Positions 7,910-15,303 of a stretch of 64,000 nucleotides of DNA are shown one piece after another. The stretch is from JAHEJN01 sp963787285. Lineage in GTDB: Bacteria > Actinomycetota > Acidimicrobiia > Acidimicrobiales > JAHEJN01. The stretch spans positions 62,001 through 126,000 of the forward strand of contig CAWBCM010000001.1 of assembly GCA_963787285.1 (NCBI GenBank), read 5' to 3'. The notes beneath the pieces were generated by a model that did no database searches, was not told the origin of the DNA, and saw nothing but the letters and a program-made list of their open reading frames with translations. Within the stretch, counting starts at the first letter, position 1; every line of letters begins with the position of its first letter. Both the position numbers and the translations under genes were made by a program.

Positions 7910-8542
7910 CGCTGAGGGGGGGGGGCGGTGGATGCTGACGGCGTAGTCGGGGGACGCAGCGGGAAGTCGGTCGCCGTCCCAGGTGGCCCAGCGCTCGACG
8001 AGCTCGAGGCCGGCGTCGGCACAGAACCCGTCGTACTCGGACAATCCGATCCCGGCCGTCGGACGGCCGTCGAGGGCGAAGCCCGCCACCAGCCGTCCGC
8101 CCGGTTTGGTGTGCCGGGCCATGTTGGCCACCACCGCCGCCTCGGTGCCCTCGGGCACGAAGAGCATCACGTTGCCGGCCAACAGCACGAGGTCGAAGCT
8201 GCGGCCGAGGTCGACGGTGCTCACGTCGGCCAGCTCCCAACGAAGGCTGGGTCGTCGGGACCGGGCGAAGGCGAGCATGTCGGGGTCGATGTCGGTACCG
8301 ACGACATCGAAGCCTCGTTCGTCGAGCTCGATGGCGACTCGACCCATGCCGCAGCCGGCGTCGAGCACCGATGCCCCTGCGGGCAACAGGCGGGCAATGG
8401 CGTCAGCCTCGCCGTGGGCGTGCTGGCCCGCCGCTTCCATCTGATCGAAGCGGTCGGCGTAGCTGTCGAGGTCGACGTCGCGACGCCATTGTGCCCACCG
8501 TCGGTTCACGCCCGGATCGGTGTGATCGCTCGTCGAGGCCAC
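7898..8542 (-). CDS. class I SAM-dependent methyltransferase
   Basis: A 214-aa methyltransferase of unknown substrate. The SAM-binding motif I is VLDAGCGMGRVAIELD (about residues 58-73), followed by VVGTDIDPDMLAFAR and the motif-III-like FDLVLLAGNVMLF. The GTG at 8542 is the only start that keeps the N-terminal helix seen in such proteins. It converges on the DUF559-like gene, and its last residues (SAKSP) are encoded within the palindromic repeat. No operon partner is visible. Confidence 0.8.
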   Translation of the reverse strand: MASTSDHTDPGVNRRWAQWRRDVDLDSYADRFDQMEAAGQHAHGEADAIARLLPAGASVLDAGCGMGRVAIELDERGFDVVGTDIDPDMLAFARSRRPSLRWELADVSTVDLGRSFDLVLLAGNVMLFVPEGTEAAVVANMARHTKPGGRLVAGFALDGRPTAGIGLSEYDGFCADAGLELVERWATWDGDRLPAASPDYAVSIHRPPPSAKSP

Positions 8543-8691
8543 GCTGGGAACCTAGTCGCGGAATGTTTTCTCGTATCGCGTATCAGGCATGGCCGGTGGT
8601 GCTCATGTGGTCATGCTGCGGCGATGGACCTCCGACACCTCGACTCCCGTCGAGGAGAGACGTCCTCGGCGGGTCGCCTCAGTCGTCACCA

Positions 8692-8741
8692 GCGAACCGA
8701 TTCGACGGGCACGGCTCATCCGAGCCGACGGATCGGTTCGC
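8692..8741. other. nested inverted repeat in intergenic region
   Basis: Perfect 10-bp arms GCGAACCGAT (8692-8701) and ATCGGTTCGC (8732-8741) enclose a smaller hairpin GGCTC/GAGCC (8713-8726). It is the first of four stem-loops in the 387-bp gap between the methyltransferase start and the subtilase stop. No open frame of convincing coding character is seen in this gap. Confidence 0.6.
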
Positions 8742-8749
8742 GGTGGGAC

Positions 8750-8783
8750 CGCTGTGGGTCGGTCTGGCGGGGCCGACCCACAG
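8750..8783. other. 12-bp perfect hairpin
   Basis: Arms GCTGTGGGTCGG (8750-8761) and CCGACCCACAGC (8772-8783) are perfectly complementary around a 10-base loop. Second of four consecutive stem-loops beyond the subtilase gene. No T-run adjoins either side, so a simple intrinsic terminator is not shown. Confidence 0.6.
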
Positions 8784-8835
8784 CAAGCGGTTGTGCGGTG
8801 GGTGAACGGGCAGCCGACACCGCATCGCTGAGCGA

Positions 8836-8870
8836 GCGTCGATCGACACACCCCCTCCGTCGATCGACGC
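8836..8870. other. 12-bp perfect inverted repeat
   Basis: Arms GCGTCGATCGAC (8836-8847) and GTCGATCGACGC (8859-8870) flank a pyrimidine-rich 11-base loop. Each arm is itself largely palindromic (GTCGATCGAC), so a protein-binding site is as plausible as an RNA hairpin. Confidence 0.6.
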
Positions 8871-8877
8871 GACGGTA

Positions 8878-8916
8878 CGAAGGTGCCCTGCCCGGGCGGA
8901 GGGCAGGGCGCCTTCG
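8878..8916 (-). terminator. probable terminator of the subtilase gene
   Basis: A 16-bp stem (8878-8893 with 8901-8916, one G-T wobble) and a 7-base loop, starting 13 bp beyond the subtilase stop on the minus strand. Its position and stability fit a terminator. A U-tract is absent, as is common in high-GC actinomycetes. Confidence 0.65.
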
Positions 8917-8929
8917 TCGCGTCGGCCGT

Positions 8930-10294
8930 TCAGAAGCCCTGGTTGACGATGACGCCGTAGTCGGGCAAGCGGAACAGTCCCGGCCGGCGTACCACCATGT
9001 CGGCGGCTTCGATTGCCGTGCACTTGAACAGCTGGATGTTCCTGGCGATGGCGCCGGCGACGCGCGGCGCGGCAAAGGACGTGCCGCTCCACATGGCCCA
9101 GCCGGTGAAGTTGTCGGGGTCGGGAAGGTCGGTGCCGGCGGGTTGATCGAAGCCGCCGTCCCAGGTGAAGAACTCGCTGATCACGTCTTCGCCCGGGGCC
9201 GATGCATTGACCCACGGCCCGTGGTTGGAGAACCAGGACGGACCACAGGCCCCGACGGAACCGACACCGATCACCTCGGCCATGGCCGCGGGGAACGCCG
9301 GTCGACAATCGCCGTCGTTTCCTGCCGAGCCCACCACCACCACCCCGGCACAGGTGAGGAGGCGAATGCGGTCGGCCACCAACGGTGGAGGTGTGTCGTC
9401 GGCGTAGTAGCCCGAGAGCGAGAGGTTCACGATGGCCTGCTCGAGCACCCCGGCGGCCGACCACTCGTCGAACAGCGTGGTGAGCGCCTCGGCGAGGTCG
9501 CTCTCCTGGGCCACGCCGAGATTGTCGACGACGCCGATTCCGCGAAGCGACGCGACAGCCCGGGGTGCGGCTCGCCGCACGATGCCCTGGATGAAGCCGT
9601 TGTGGCCGGCTGCCGGATCGAGGATGTCGTCGGCAAGGGGGTCGGGGAGCTCGAAGAGGTCGCCGCTCGGCAGCTTCCACTGGCCGACGACGCTCGCTCC
9701 GGGCGGAACCTTCGTGAAGCCCGTGTCGATGACCGCTACCACGGGTTGACCGGTACCGGCCGGGAGCTTCAGGTCGAACGGCGCCGCCGGCGGCGCGTAG
9801 GGGCGAGCGGTGCTCCGCTGGTTGAAGGTCATGGGGTCGGCGACGATCTGGCCGTTGAAGGTCATGGGCGCGGCGTAGTACGCACCGTTGAATGTCATCG
9901 GGTTCGCCATGTAGGCACCGTTGAAGGTCATGGGGGCGGCCGTGAGCCCGTCGATCAGGTACGACACGTCGACCGATGCGTTGAAGTCGGCCCGGTTGAG
10001 CGCGGTCACCACCTCGGGCACATCGGTTGCCCGATCGAGTTCGAGCATCACGAAACCGCGGCGCCGGGCCACCCTCACCTCGCCATTGGTGATCTCGGCG
10101 ACGAGGCGGCGACCACGAGCCCCCAGTGCATCGAGCTCGTCGGCGGGTGTGTCGTGGTCGGCGATGAGCAGGACGCGGCCGGGTTTGAACAGGTACGGGC
10201 CGAAGGGCCCGGCGCCTACGGCAAGGTCGGGCACCCGCGGCTCGGGCTCGGGGCCGCTGCCGTCCTTGGGTGTGGTGTCGTCGATTTCCGCCAT
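8930..10294 (-). CDS. S8 subtilisin-like protease with PMTFN repeats
   Basis: A 454-aa serine protease. The catalytic triad is complete: Asp190 in AVIDTGF, His231 in AAGHNGFIQ and Ser406 in SGTSFAAPRVAG, with the oxyanion Asn in VVVGSAGNDG. No signal peptide is visible, so it probably acts in the cytosol. Between the N-terminal region and the protease domain (about residues 119-160) there are four 11-residue repeats built on PMTFNGAY or PMTFNG. The start is the ATG at 10294 with a GGAGAG ribosome site. It is divergent from the TPR-CHAT gene with an 83-bp spacer holding a perfect palindrome, so the two proteases are probably co-regulated. The repeats may be a docking or self-cleavage region; that is a guess. 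Confidence 0.85.
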   Translation of the reverse strand: MAEIDDTTPKDGSGPEPEPRVPDLAVGAGPFGPYLFKPGRVLLIADHDTPADELDALGARGRRLVAEITNGEVRVARRRGFVMLELDRATDVPEVVTALNRADFNASVDVSYLIDGLTAAPMTFNGAYMANPMTFNGAYYAAPMTFNGQIVADPMTFNQRSTARPYAPPAAPFDLKLPAGTGQPVVAVIDTGFTKVPPGASVVGQWKLPSGDLFELPDPLADDILDPAAGHNGFIQGIVRRAAPRAVASLRGIGVVDNLGVAQESDLAEALTTLFDEWSAAGVLEQAIVNLSLSGYYADDTPPPLVADRIRLLTCAGVVVVGSAGNDGDCRPAFPAAMAEVIGVGSVGACGPSWFSNHGPWVNASAPGEDVISEFFTWDGGFDQPAGTDLPDPDNFTGWAMWSGTSFAAPRVAGAIARNIQLFKCTAIEAADMVVRRPGLFRLPDYGVIVNQGF

Positions 10295-10322
10295 GGGCTC
10301 TCCTCGGTTCGTGCCTCGTGAA

Positions 10323-10346
10323 CGAGTCGGAACCGGTTCCGACTCG
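10323..10346. promoter_or_regulatory. perfect 24-bp palindrome, likely operator
   Basis: A perfect palindrome with half-site CGAGTCGGAACC lies almost exactly midway between the divergent starts at 10294 and 10378. On the plus side a TATTGT (10364-10369) sits where a -10 box would give a leaderless CHAT transcript, and the palindrome's right edge would then overlap the -35 position. This is a strong operator candidate for a dimeric regulator, or for a special sigma factor acting in both directions. No helix-turn-helix repressor is encoded nearby. Confidence 0.7.
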
Positions 10347-10377
10347 CCGCCCTGGCCGCGACCGTATTGTCTCCAGC

Positions 10378-13041
10378 ATGAGCGTGCCCGTCGAAGACCC
10401 CGAACTCGAGCACGCGCGCCGCGCCGTGGCGCTACGACAGAAGGATCCTCACGAGGCTGCGGCCATGGCCGAGGCGGTGTTGGGCAGCGAATCGTGTTCA
10501 CCGCGGGCCCGAGTGGTGGCACTGGTGGCCAAGGCGTTGGCGGTGCGCGAGCTCAACGACCTCGCCGCCGCCGAGGAGCTCCACGACCAGGCGATCGCCG
10601 TGGGGACCGAACACGGGCTGGTCGACGAGGTGGCGAGGGCTCGCAGCGCACTGGTGGGTTTCCTCTGCGAGGTGGGTGACCCGCTGCGGGCTCTGGCCGA
10701 AGCCGACCTCGCTGCGTCCCACCTGAATGCACACGAGCAGGCCGAGCTCGACATGCGTCGAGCCAACGCGCTGCGCCGCATGGGGCGCATGTCCGAAGCG
10801 GTCGATGCCTATACGGCGGCCGTCGAGGTGATCGACGCGTCCGCCGATGTCGTCGGCAGGGCGCGGGTGTACTGCAACCGTGGAGTGACCCTTGCCTTCG
10901 CCGGCCGTCACGACGAGGCGGTGGCCGACTTCGTGCTCGCCGAAGACCTCGCAGCCGGCACCCACCAGCACCTGCTGGCTGCGGGCGCAGCCCACAACCT
11001 CGGCTTCGTACACGGTCGGAGGGGCGATATCGTCGCCGCGCTCGAGGCCTTCGACCGGGCGAGAGTGTTCTACGAGACCATCGGGTTTCCCGGCCGTTCC
11101 CGTGGGGTGTTCGAGGCCGACCGCTGCGCGGTGCTGTTGTCCGGTGGGTTGTTCGACGAGGCGCGAGCCGCGGCCCGAGCCGGTGTCGACGCGTTGGAGG
11201 CTGTCGGCGATCAGGTCGATCTCACCGAGGCACGACTGTTGTTGTCGCGGGCGAGCCTGGCCGCCGGCGATCCGCAAGAGGCGATCGGGCAGGCATCGCT
11301 GGCGCTCGTGGAGTTCGAACGATCAGGGCGGTTGCGGTGGGCGTCGGTTGCCCGACTGCTCGTGTTGCGGGCGCGAGCAGAGCTCGGTGACACGAACGGC
11401 TGGAACGACGAGGCCGCCGAGGTCATCGCCGCGCTCGCCGACCACGGCTGGACCACCGAGGCCGACGAGTTGCGCATCTTCGGCGCCGAGATGGCCCTGC
11501 GTGCGGGCGACACCCGCCGAGCGCGCCGCTTGCTGCGACAGGCTGCGGCCGCCCGGCGCAACGGCCGCGCCGATCACCGTGCCCAGGCCTGGCGGGCCGC
11601 GGCCCTGCTACGGCTCTCGACCGGTGATCGCGTGGGGGCCTTTGCCGCGATCCGGGCCGGCCTGCGGGTGATCGACGATCACCGCGCCCTGCTCGGCGCA
11701 ACCGAGCTCCGGGTGGGTGCGTCGAGTCATGCCGCGTCGCTCGCCCGCATGGGCCAGACGATGGCCCTCGAGGGATCGCGGCCGGCGGCGGTGCTTTTCT
11801 GGGCCGACCGGCTGCGCGCCGCGGCGCTCGACATGCCGACCACTCGACCACCCGACGACGACATCATGGCCGACGAGCTCGCCGCCCTGCGCGTGGCGAC
11901 CGACGACCTCGTCGCAGTTCGTCTCGACGGAGGCGACGACCGCGAGCAGCTCCGGTTGGTTCGATCGCTCGAGACCACCATCCGCGATCGAGCGCGTCGA
12001 GTATCGGTGGCGGGCACCTCGACCGACGTCGCCGTCACCGTGCGTGATGTGCGGCGCGAGCTTCCGCACGGCTGTTTCGTCGAGTACCTCGAGGACGGCG
12101 GACGGCTCCACGCCGTCGCCGTGTCGGGACGAACGGTTCGGCACGATCTGGGTCGGGTCGACGACCTGGCGGAGGGCATCGACGACCTGCACTTCTCACT
12201 GCGGCGATTGGCGTCGGGCCACGGCAGCCCGGCCGCCAGGCGGGCAGCCGCCGACGCCATGATCGACTCGCTCGCCCAGCTCGGGCGGGTCCTGATCGAC
12301 CCCGTGGTGACTGCCACCGGACCGGTCGTCATCGTGCCGACCGGGGCGCTGCATACGGTTCCCTGGGCGGCGCTGGCCTCGTTGCGGGGCCGCTCGGTGA
12401 CCGTCAGCCCGAGCGGTTCGCTGTGGCTCGGCGGTCGGCGCTCGACTGCCGGCGGCGCCGGCCTCGCGCTCGTGGCCGGGCCCGACCTTCCTGGCGGACG
12501 GACCGAGGTGAGACGCTTGCGCCGGGTGAACATCGCGTCGACGGTCCTCACCGGCCGCAACGCCACGGTTGCGGCCACCCTCGCGGCCCTGGCCACGGCC
12601 CACACGGCCCACATTGCGGCCCACGGGCACTTCCGGGCCGACAGTCCGATGTTCTCCTCGCTGCGGCTGCACGACGGGCCGCTCACCGTGTACGACCTCG
12701 AAGGGCTGCGGGCGGTGCCCGACACGGTGGTGCTGCCGGCCTGCGACGCCGGCGTGGCCGATGTGCGGGCCGGCGACGAGCTGATCGGCACCACCAGCGC
12801 ACTGCTGGGACTCGGTGTGGCCACGGTGATCGCGCCCATCGCCCCGGTGTCCGATTCCCACACGACCGCGGTGATGCTGCGGTTGCATCGCCTGCTCGCC
12901 GCCGGTGTCGAACCGGCGGTCGCGCTGGCCGAGGCTGTTGCGCCGTGCTGGGAGAGCGACGACCCCGCCGATGCCGCAGTGGCCGCCGCCTTCACCTGTT
13001 TCGGGGTGAATCGCGGCGTAGAGGTATCACCGGGCACCTGA
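10378..13041 (+). CDS. TPR-CHAT caspase-like protease
   Basis: An 887-aa protein. Residues 1-480 are helical and read as tetratricopeptide-type repeats (for example MRRANALRRMGRMSEAVDAY and ALEAFDRARVFYETIG). Residues about 640-887 form a CHAT domain of the caspase/separase superfamily, with His749 in HIAAHGHF and Cys789 in LPACDAG as the catalytic pair. CHAT proteases are usually held inactive until the TPR part senses a signal; Csx29 of type III-E CRISPR loci has this architecture. The ATG at 10378 has no ribosome site and may be leaderless. The ECF sigma gene follows after 57 bp. Substrate unknown. Confidence 0.88.
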   Translation: MSVPVEDPELEHARRAVALRQKDPHEAAAMAEAVLGSESCSPRARVVALVAKALAVRELNDLAAAEELHDQAIAVGTEHGLVDEVARARSALVGFLCEVGDPLRALAEADLAASHLNAHEQAELDMRRANALRRMGRMSEAVDAYTAAVEVIDASADVVGRARVYCNRGVTLAFAGRHDEAVADFVLAEDLAAGTHQHLLAAGAAHNLGFVHGRRGDIVAALEAFDRARVFYETIGFPGRSRGVFEADRCAVLLSGGLFDEARAAARAGVDALEAVGDQVDLTEARLLLSRASLAAGDPQEAIGQASLALVEFERSGRLRWASVARLLVLRARAELGDTNGWNDEAAEVIAALADHGWTTEADELRIFGAEMALRAGDTRRARRLLRQAAAARRNGRADHRAQAWRAAALLRLSTGDRVGAFAAIRAGLRVIDDHRALLGATELRVGASSHAASLARMGQTMALEGSRPAAVLFWADRLRAAALDMPTTRPPDDDIMADELAALRVATDDLVAVRLDGGDDREQLRLVRSLETTIRDRARRVSVAGTSTDVAVTVRDVRRELPHGCFVEYLEDGGRLHAVAVSGRTVRHDLGRVDDLAEGIDDLHFSLRRLASGHGSPAARRAAADAMIDSLAQLGRVLIDPVVTATGPVVIVPTGALHTVPWAALASLRGRSVTVSPSGSLWLGGRRSTAGGAGLALVAGPDLPGGRTEVRRLRRVNIASTVLTGRNATVAATLAALATAHTAHIAAHGHFRADSPMFSSLRLHDGPLTVYDLEGLRAVPDTVVLPACDAGVADVRAGDELIGTTSALLGLGVATVIAPIAPVSDSHTTAVMLRLHRLLAAGVEPAVALAEAVAPCWESDDPADAAVAAAFTCFGVNRGVEVSPGT

Positions 13042-13098
13042 CGCGCTCATGTACGCATGCAACGCGCCCCTGCCAACGGCCTCCTACAGTGCCCACCT

Positions 13099-13659
13099 GT
13101 GAACCGACGGTCCGATTCGAACGCGGAGCTGTTGCGGGCAGCGACCGAGGGCAACGCCTCGGCCTGGAACGAGCTGGTCGAGCGATACGGCCGTCTCGTG
13201 TGGTCGGTCACCCGCTCGTTTCGGCTCGACGAGGCCGCCGCGGCCGACGTCTCCCAGACCGTCTGGCTCCGCCTCACCGAGAACTGCACCAAGATCACCG
13301 ATCCTTCGAAGCTCGCTTCGTGGCTGGCCACGACCACCCGCAACGAGTCTCTCCGGGTGGTGCGCCAACGACAGCGGACCCAGCCGTCGGATCTCATCGA
13401 CGAGGGACCGGACCTGCTGGCTCGGCCCGTGGGTGATCGCCTACTCGACGACGAGACCATCGGCGAGGCCATCGACGCGTTCGTGCAGCTGAGCGACGAC
13501 TGTCGCCAGCTCCTGCGTCTGCTCTGTGCGGTGCCCCCGATCGACTACGCGACCATCTCCGACATCACCGGTCGACCCATCGGAAGCATCGGACCCACAC
13601 GGAGCCGGTGCCTCGATCGGCTGAGAGTCAACATGGCCCGAGCGGCGGGAGAGAACTGA
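13099..13659 (+). CDS. ECF-type RNA polymerase sigma factor
   Basis: A 186-aa sigma-70 family factor with region 2 (residues 18-80; WNELVERYGRLVWSVTRSF and DVSQTVWLRLTEN) and region 4 (residues 130-180; YATISDITGRPIGSIGPTRS, the -35-binding helix-turn-helix). Regions 1 and 3 are absent, as in the ECF group. The GTG at 13099 gives the expected N-terminus; an in-frame ATG at 13057 would add a non-conserved extension. It is followed, with a one-base TGATG overlap, by the small protein gene that is probably its partner. Its position behind a TPR-CHAT protease suggests proteolytic control. Confidence 0.88.
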   Translation: MNRRSDSNAELLRAATEGNASAWNELVERYGRLVWSVTRSFRLDEAAAADVSQTVWLRLTENCTKITDPSKLASWLATTTRNESLRVVRQRQRTQPSDLIDEGPDLLARPVGDRLLDDETIGEAIDAFVQLSDDCRQLLRLLCAVPPIDYATISDITGRPIGSIGPTRSRCLDRLRVNMARAAGEN

Positions 13660-14108
13660 TGAACGACGAACCCGACAACGAACTGCTCGCCCTCCTCGGT
13701 CGAGCCATCGATGCGACCGACCCGATCCCCGATCAGGTGCTCGACGCAGCCAAGGGCGCCTACGCCTGGTTCGGCATCGACGACGAGCTCGCTTCGCTCA
13801 GCTTCGACTCGATGACCGAGGAGCTGGCAGGGGCACGGTCGGCCACCACCTCGGACCGCCAGCTCACCTTCACGAGTCCCGGCGTCGAGGTGGAGCTTTC
13901 CCTCATGGGTGACGGCGAACGCCGACTGATCGGCCAGTTCACCCCTCCCGCCGAGGCCACCATCGTGCTCGAGACCACCGACGCCACCCGTGAGACCACC
14001 GCCGATCACCTCGGGCGGTTCCGCTTCGCCGACGTGGCCGGCGGGCTCCTCCGTCTCACGATCGTCTCCGGCGCCACTCGGGTGAAGACCGAGTGGATCA
14101 TCGTCTGA
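13659..14108 (+). CDS. small two-part protein, possible anti-sigma or protease target
   Basis: A 149-aa protein I cannot assign to a named family. Residues 1-50 are helical and acidic (DPIPDQVLDAAKGAYAWFGI, then DELASLSFDS). Residues 60-149 look all-beta and resemble a carboxypeptidase-regulatory/transthyretin-like sandwich (TTADHLGRFRFADVAGGLLR). It is translationally coupled to the sigma factor by a TGATG overlap, the usual arrangement of sigma/anti-sigma pairs, but has no transmembrane helix and no zinc-finger. It may bind the sigma factor, be cleaved by one of the two neighbouring proteases, or both; all of this is inference. Confidence 0.7.
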   Translation: MNDEPDNELLALLGRAIDATDPIPDQVLDAAKGAYAWFGIDDELASLSFDSMTEELAGARSATTSDRQLTFTSPGVEVELSLMGDGERRLIGQFTPPAEATIVLETTDATRETTADHLGRFRFADVAGGLLRLTIVSGATRVKTEWIIV

Positions 14109-14115
14109 CCAGTAC

Positions 14116-15042
14116 CTAACCGGCGAACTGGGCCTTCACCCAGGCCGCGACCTCGCTGACGGCATCGTTGGCGCAGTCGACCGCCGCGCCCCAGGTGACG
14201 AAGGCGTGACAGGTGCCTTCATAGAGGGAGTAGTCGACGTCGACCCCGCCGTTGCGCAACGCGGCGGCGTAGGCACGGCCCTGCGCGACGAGTGGGTCGT
14301 GTGAGGCGGCGAGGATGAGCGCCGGGGCCAGGCCCGAATGGTCGGCGGCCCGCAGCGGCGACGCCCGTGGATCGAGGATGTCGGGTACCGCATGGGCGCC
14401 GTTGAGCTGATCGATGAGACCCTTGTTCACGAAGGCATCGATGGTGAGCATGCCCTCGGAGAGGTCGGCCAGGTCGACCTGGGGATAGACCAGGGCTTGG
14501 CACGCCGGCTGCGGGCGGCCCGAATCCTTGGCATCGAGGCACACGAGGGCCGCCAGGCAGGCGCCGGCCGAGTCGCCGCACACACCGATACGACCCGGGT
14601 CACCGCCGAACGATGGCGCGTTCTGCGACACCCATTCGTAGGCCGCGAGCGCGCTCTCGAGCGGCCCGGGGAACGGGTGCTCGGGCGTGCGGTGGTAGTC
14701 GACGTTCACGACGATGCAGTCGGCCTGTTGGGCGATCTCGGTACAGGTGGGGTTGAATGCCTCGGCGTCGAGCAGCATGAGCCCGCCGCCGTGGAAGAAG
14801 ACGAGCACCGGCAGCGCCTCGTCGGCGGTGCGGGGGATGTCGATGATCACCGGAACGTCGCCGTTGGCGCTCGAGACGGTTTCGTGCCGGATCTCGGCCA
14901 TCTCGACCCCCGGAGGGGACAGGGCCACGTGGCCCGCACGGGCACCGGCCCGGATCTCGTCGAGCGACGGGGGAGTGTCGGGCTGCGGCTGGGCCGCCAT
15001 GTGATCGAGCACGCCTTGGATCTGCGGATCGAGGGTCACCAT
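14116..15042 (-). CDS. alpha/beta hydrolase of the HSL (esterase/lipase) family
   Basis: A 308-aa esterase. The oxyanion-hole HGGG in LVFFHGGGLMLLDAE, the nucleophile elbow GDSAG in IGVCGDSAGACLAAL, an Asp in LAASHDPLVAQG and a His in GTCHAF complete the hormone-sensitive-lipase-type active site. The ATG at 15042 is preferred over the upstream GTG (15057) because a GGGAGA ribosome site lies just before it. The gene converges on the sigma-factor operon, ending 7 bp from it, and runs away from the tRNA gene. The natural ester substrate cannot be told. Confidence 0.88.
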   Translation of the reverse strand: MVTLDPQIQGVLDHMAAQPQPDTPPSLDEIRAGARAGHVALSPPGVEMAEIRHETVSSANGDVPVIIDIPRTADEALPVLVFFHGGGLMLLDAEAFNPTCTEIAQQADCIVVNVDYHRTPEHPFPGPLESALAAYEWVSQNAPSFGGDPGRIGVCGDSAGACLAALVCLDAKDSGRPQPACQALVYPQVDLADLSEGMLTIDAFVNKGLIDQLNGAHAVPDILDPRASPLRAADHSGLAPALILAASHDPLVAQGRAYAAALRNGGVDVDYSLYEGTCHAFVTWGAAVDCANDAVSEVAAWVKAQFAG

Positions 15043-15103
15043 TGTTTCGTCTCCCACGGGAACGGCGGTACGCGCCGAACGTAGCCGAAACCAGCGGTGG
15101 GGG

Positions 15104-15188
15104 CGGAGGGAGGGGGATTCGAACCCCCGGGACCTTGCGGCCCGCTGGTTTTCAAGACCAGTGCAATCGTCCGCTCTGCCATCCCTCC
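15104..15188 (-). tRNA. tRNA-Ser (anticodon UGA)
   Basis: An 85-nt class II tRNA on the minus strand. The acceptor stem GGAGGGA pairs with TCCCTCC, and the discriminator base is G as in serine tRNAs. The anticodon loop reads CTTGAAA with anticodon TGA between arms CTGGT and ACCAG. A long variable arm and the T-loop GGTTCGAATCC are present. The 3' CCA is not encoded, matching the presence of a cca gene. No integrase or attachment-site duplication is seen beside it. Confidence 0.95.
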
Positions 15189-15303
15189 GCCGACGAGGCT
15201 AGCGGTGGGCACGGCCCCCGTCGTTCCCCTCCCGTTCTGGTTGAGCACCGCCATGCCAGACAGTGCGCATGCTCCACCAGATCGCCGAGGGTGGAGGGAG
15301 GGG

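Noticed and set aside
10323..10346. Palindrome as a pair of ECF sigma -35 boxes (GGAAC on both strands)
   Set aside because: No suitable -10 motif at the usual 16-17 bp spacing on either strand; a dimer operator is simpler.
10378..13041. Type III-E CRISPR (Craspase) component
   Set aside because: Architecture resembles Csx29, but no gRAMP, repeats or Csx30/31-like genes are in the window; only the regulatory logic may be similar.
15104..15188. tRNA-Ser as integration site of a mobile island
   Set aside because: No integrase, no direct repeat of the tRNA end and no change of gene character on either side.
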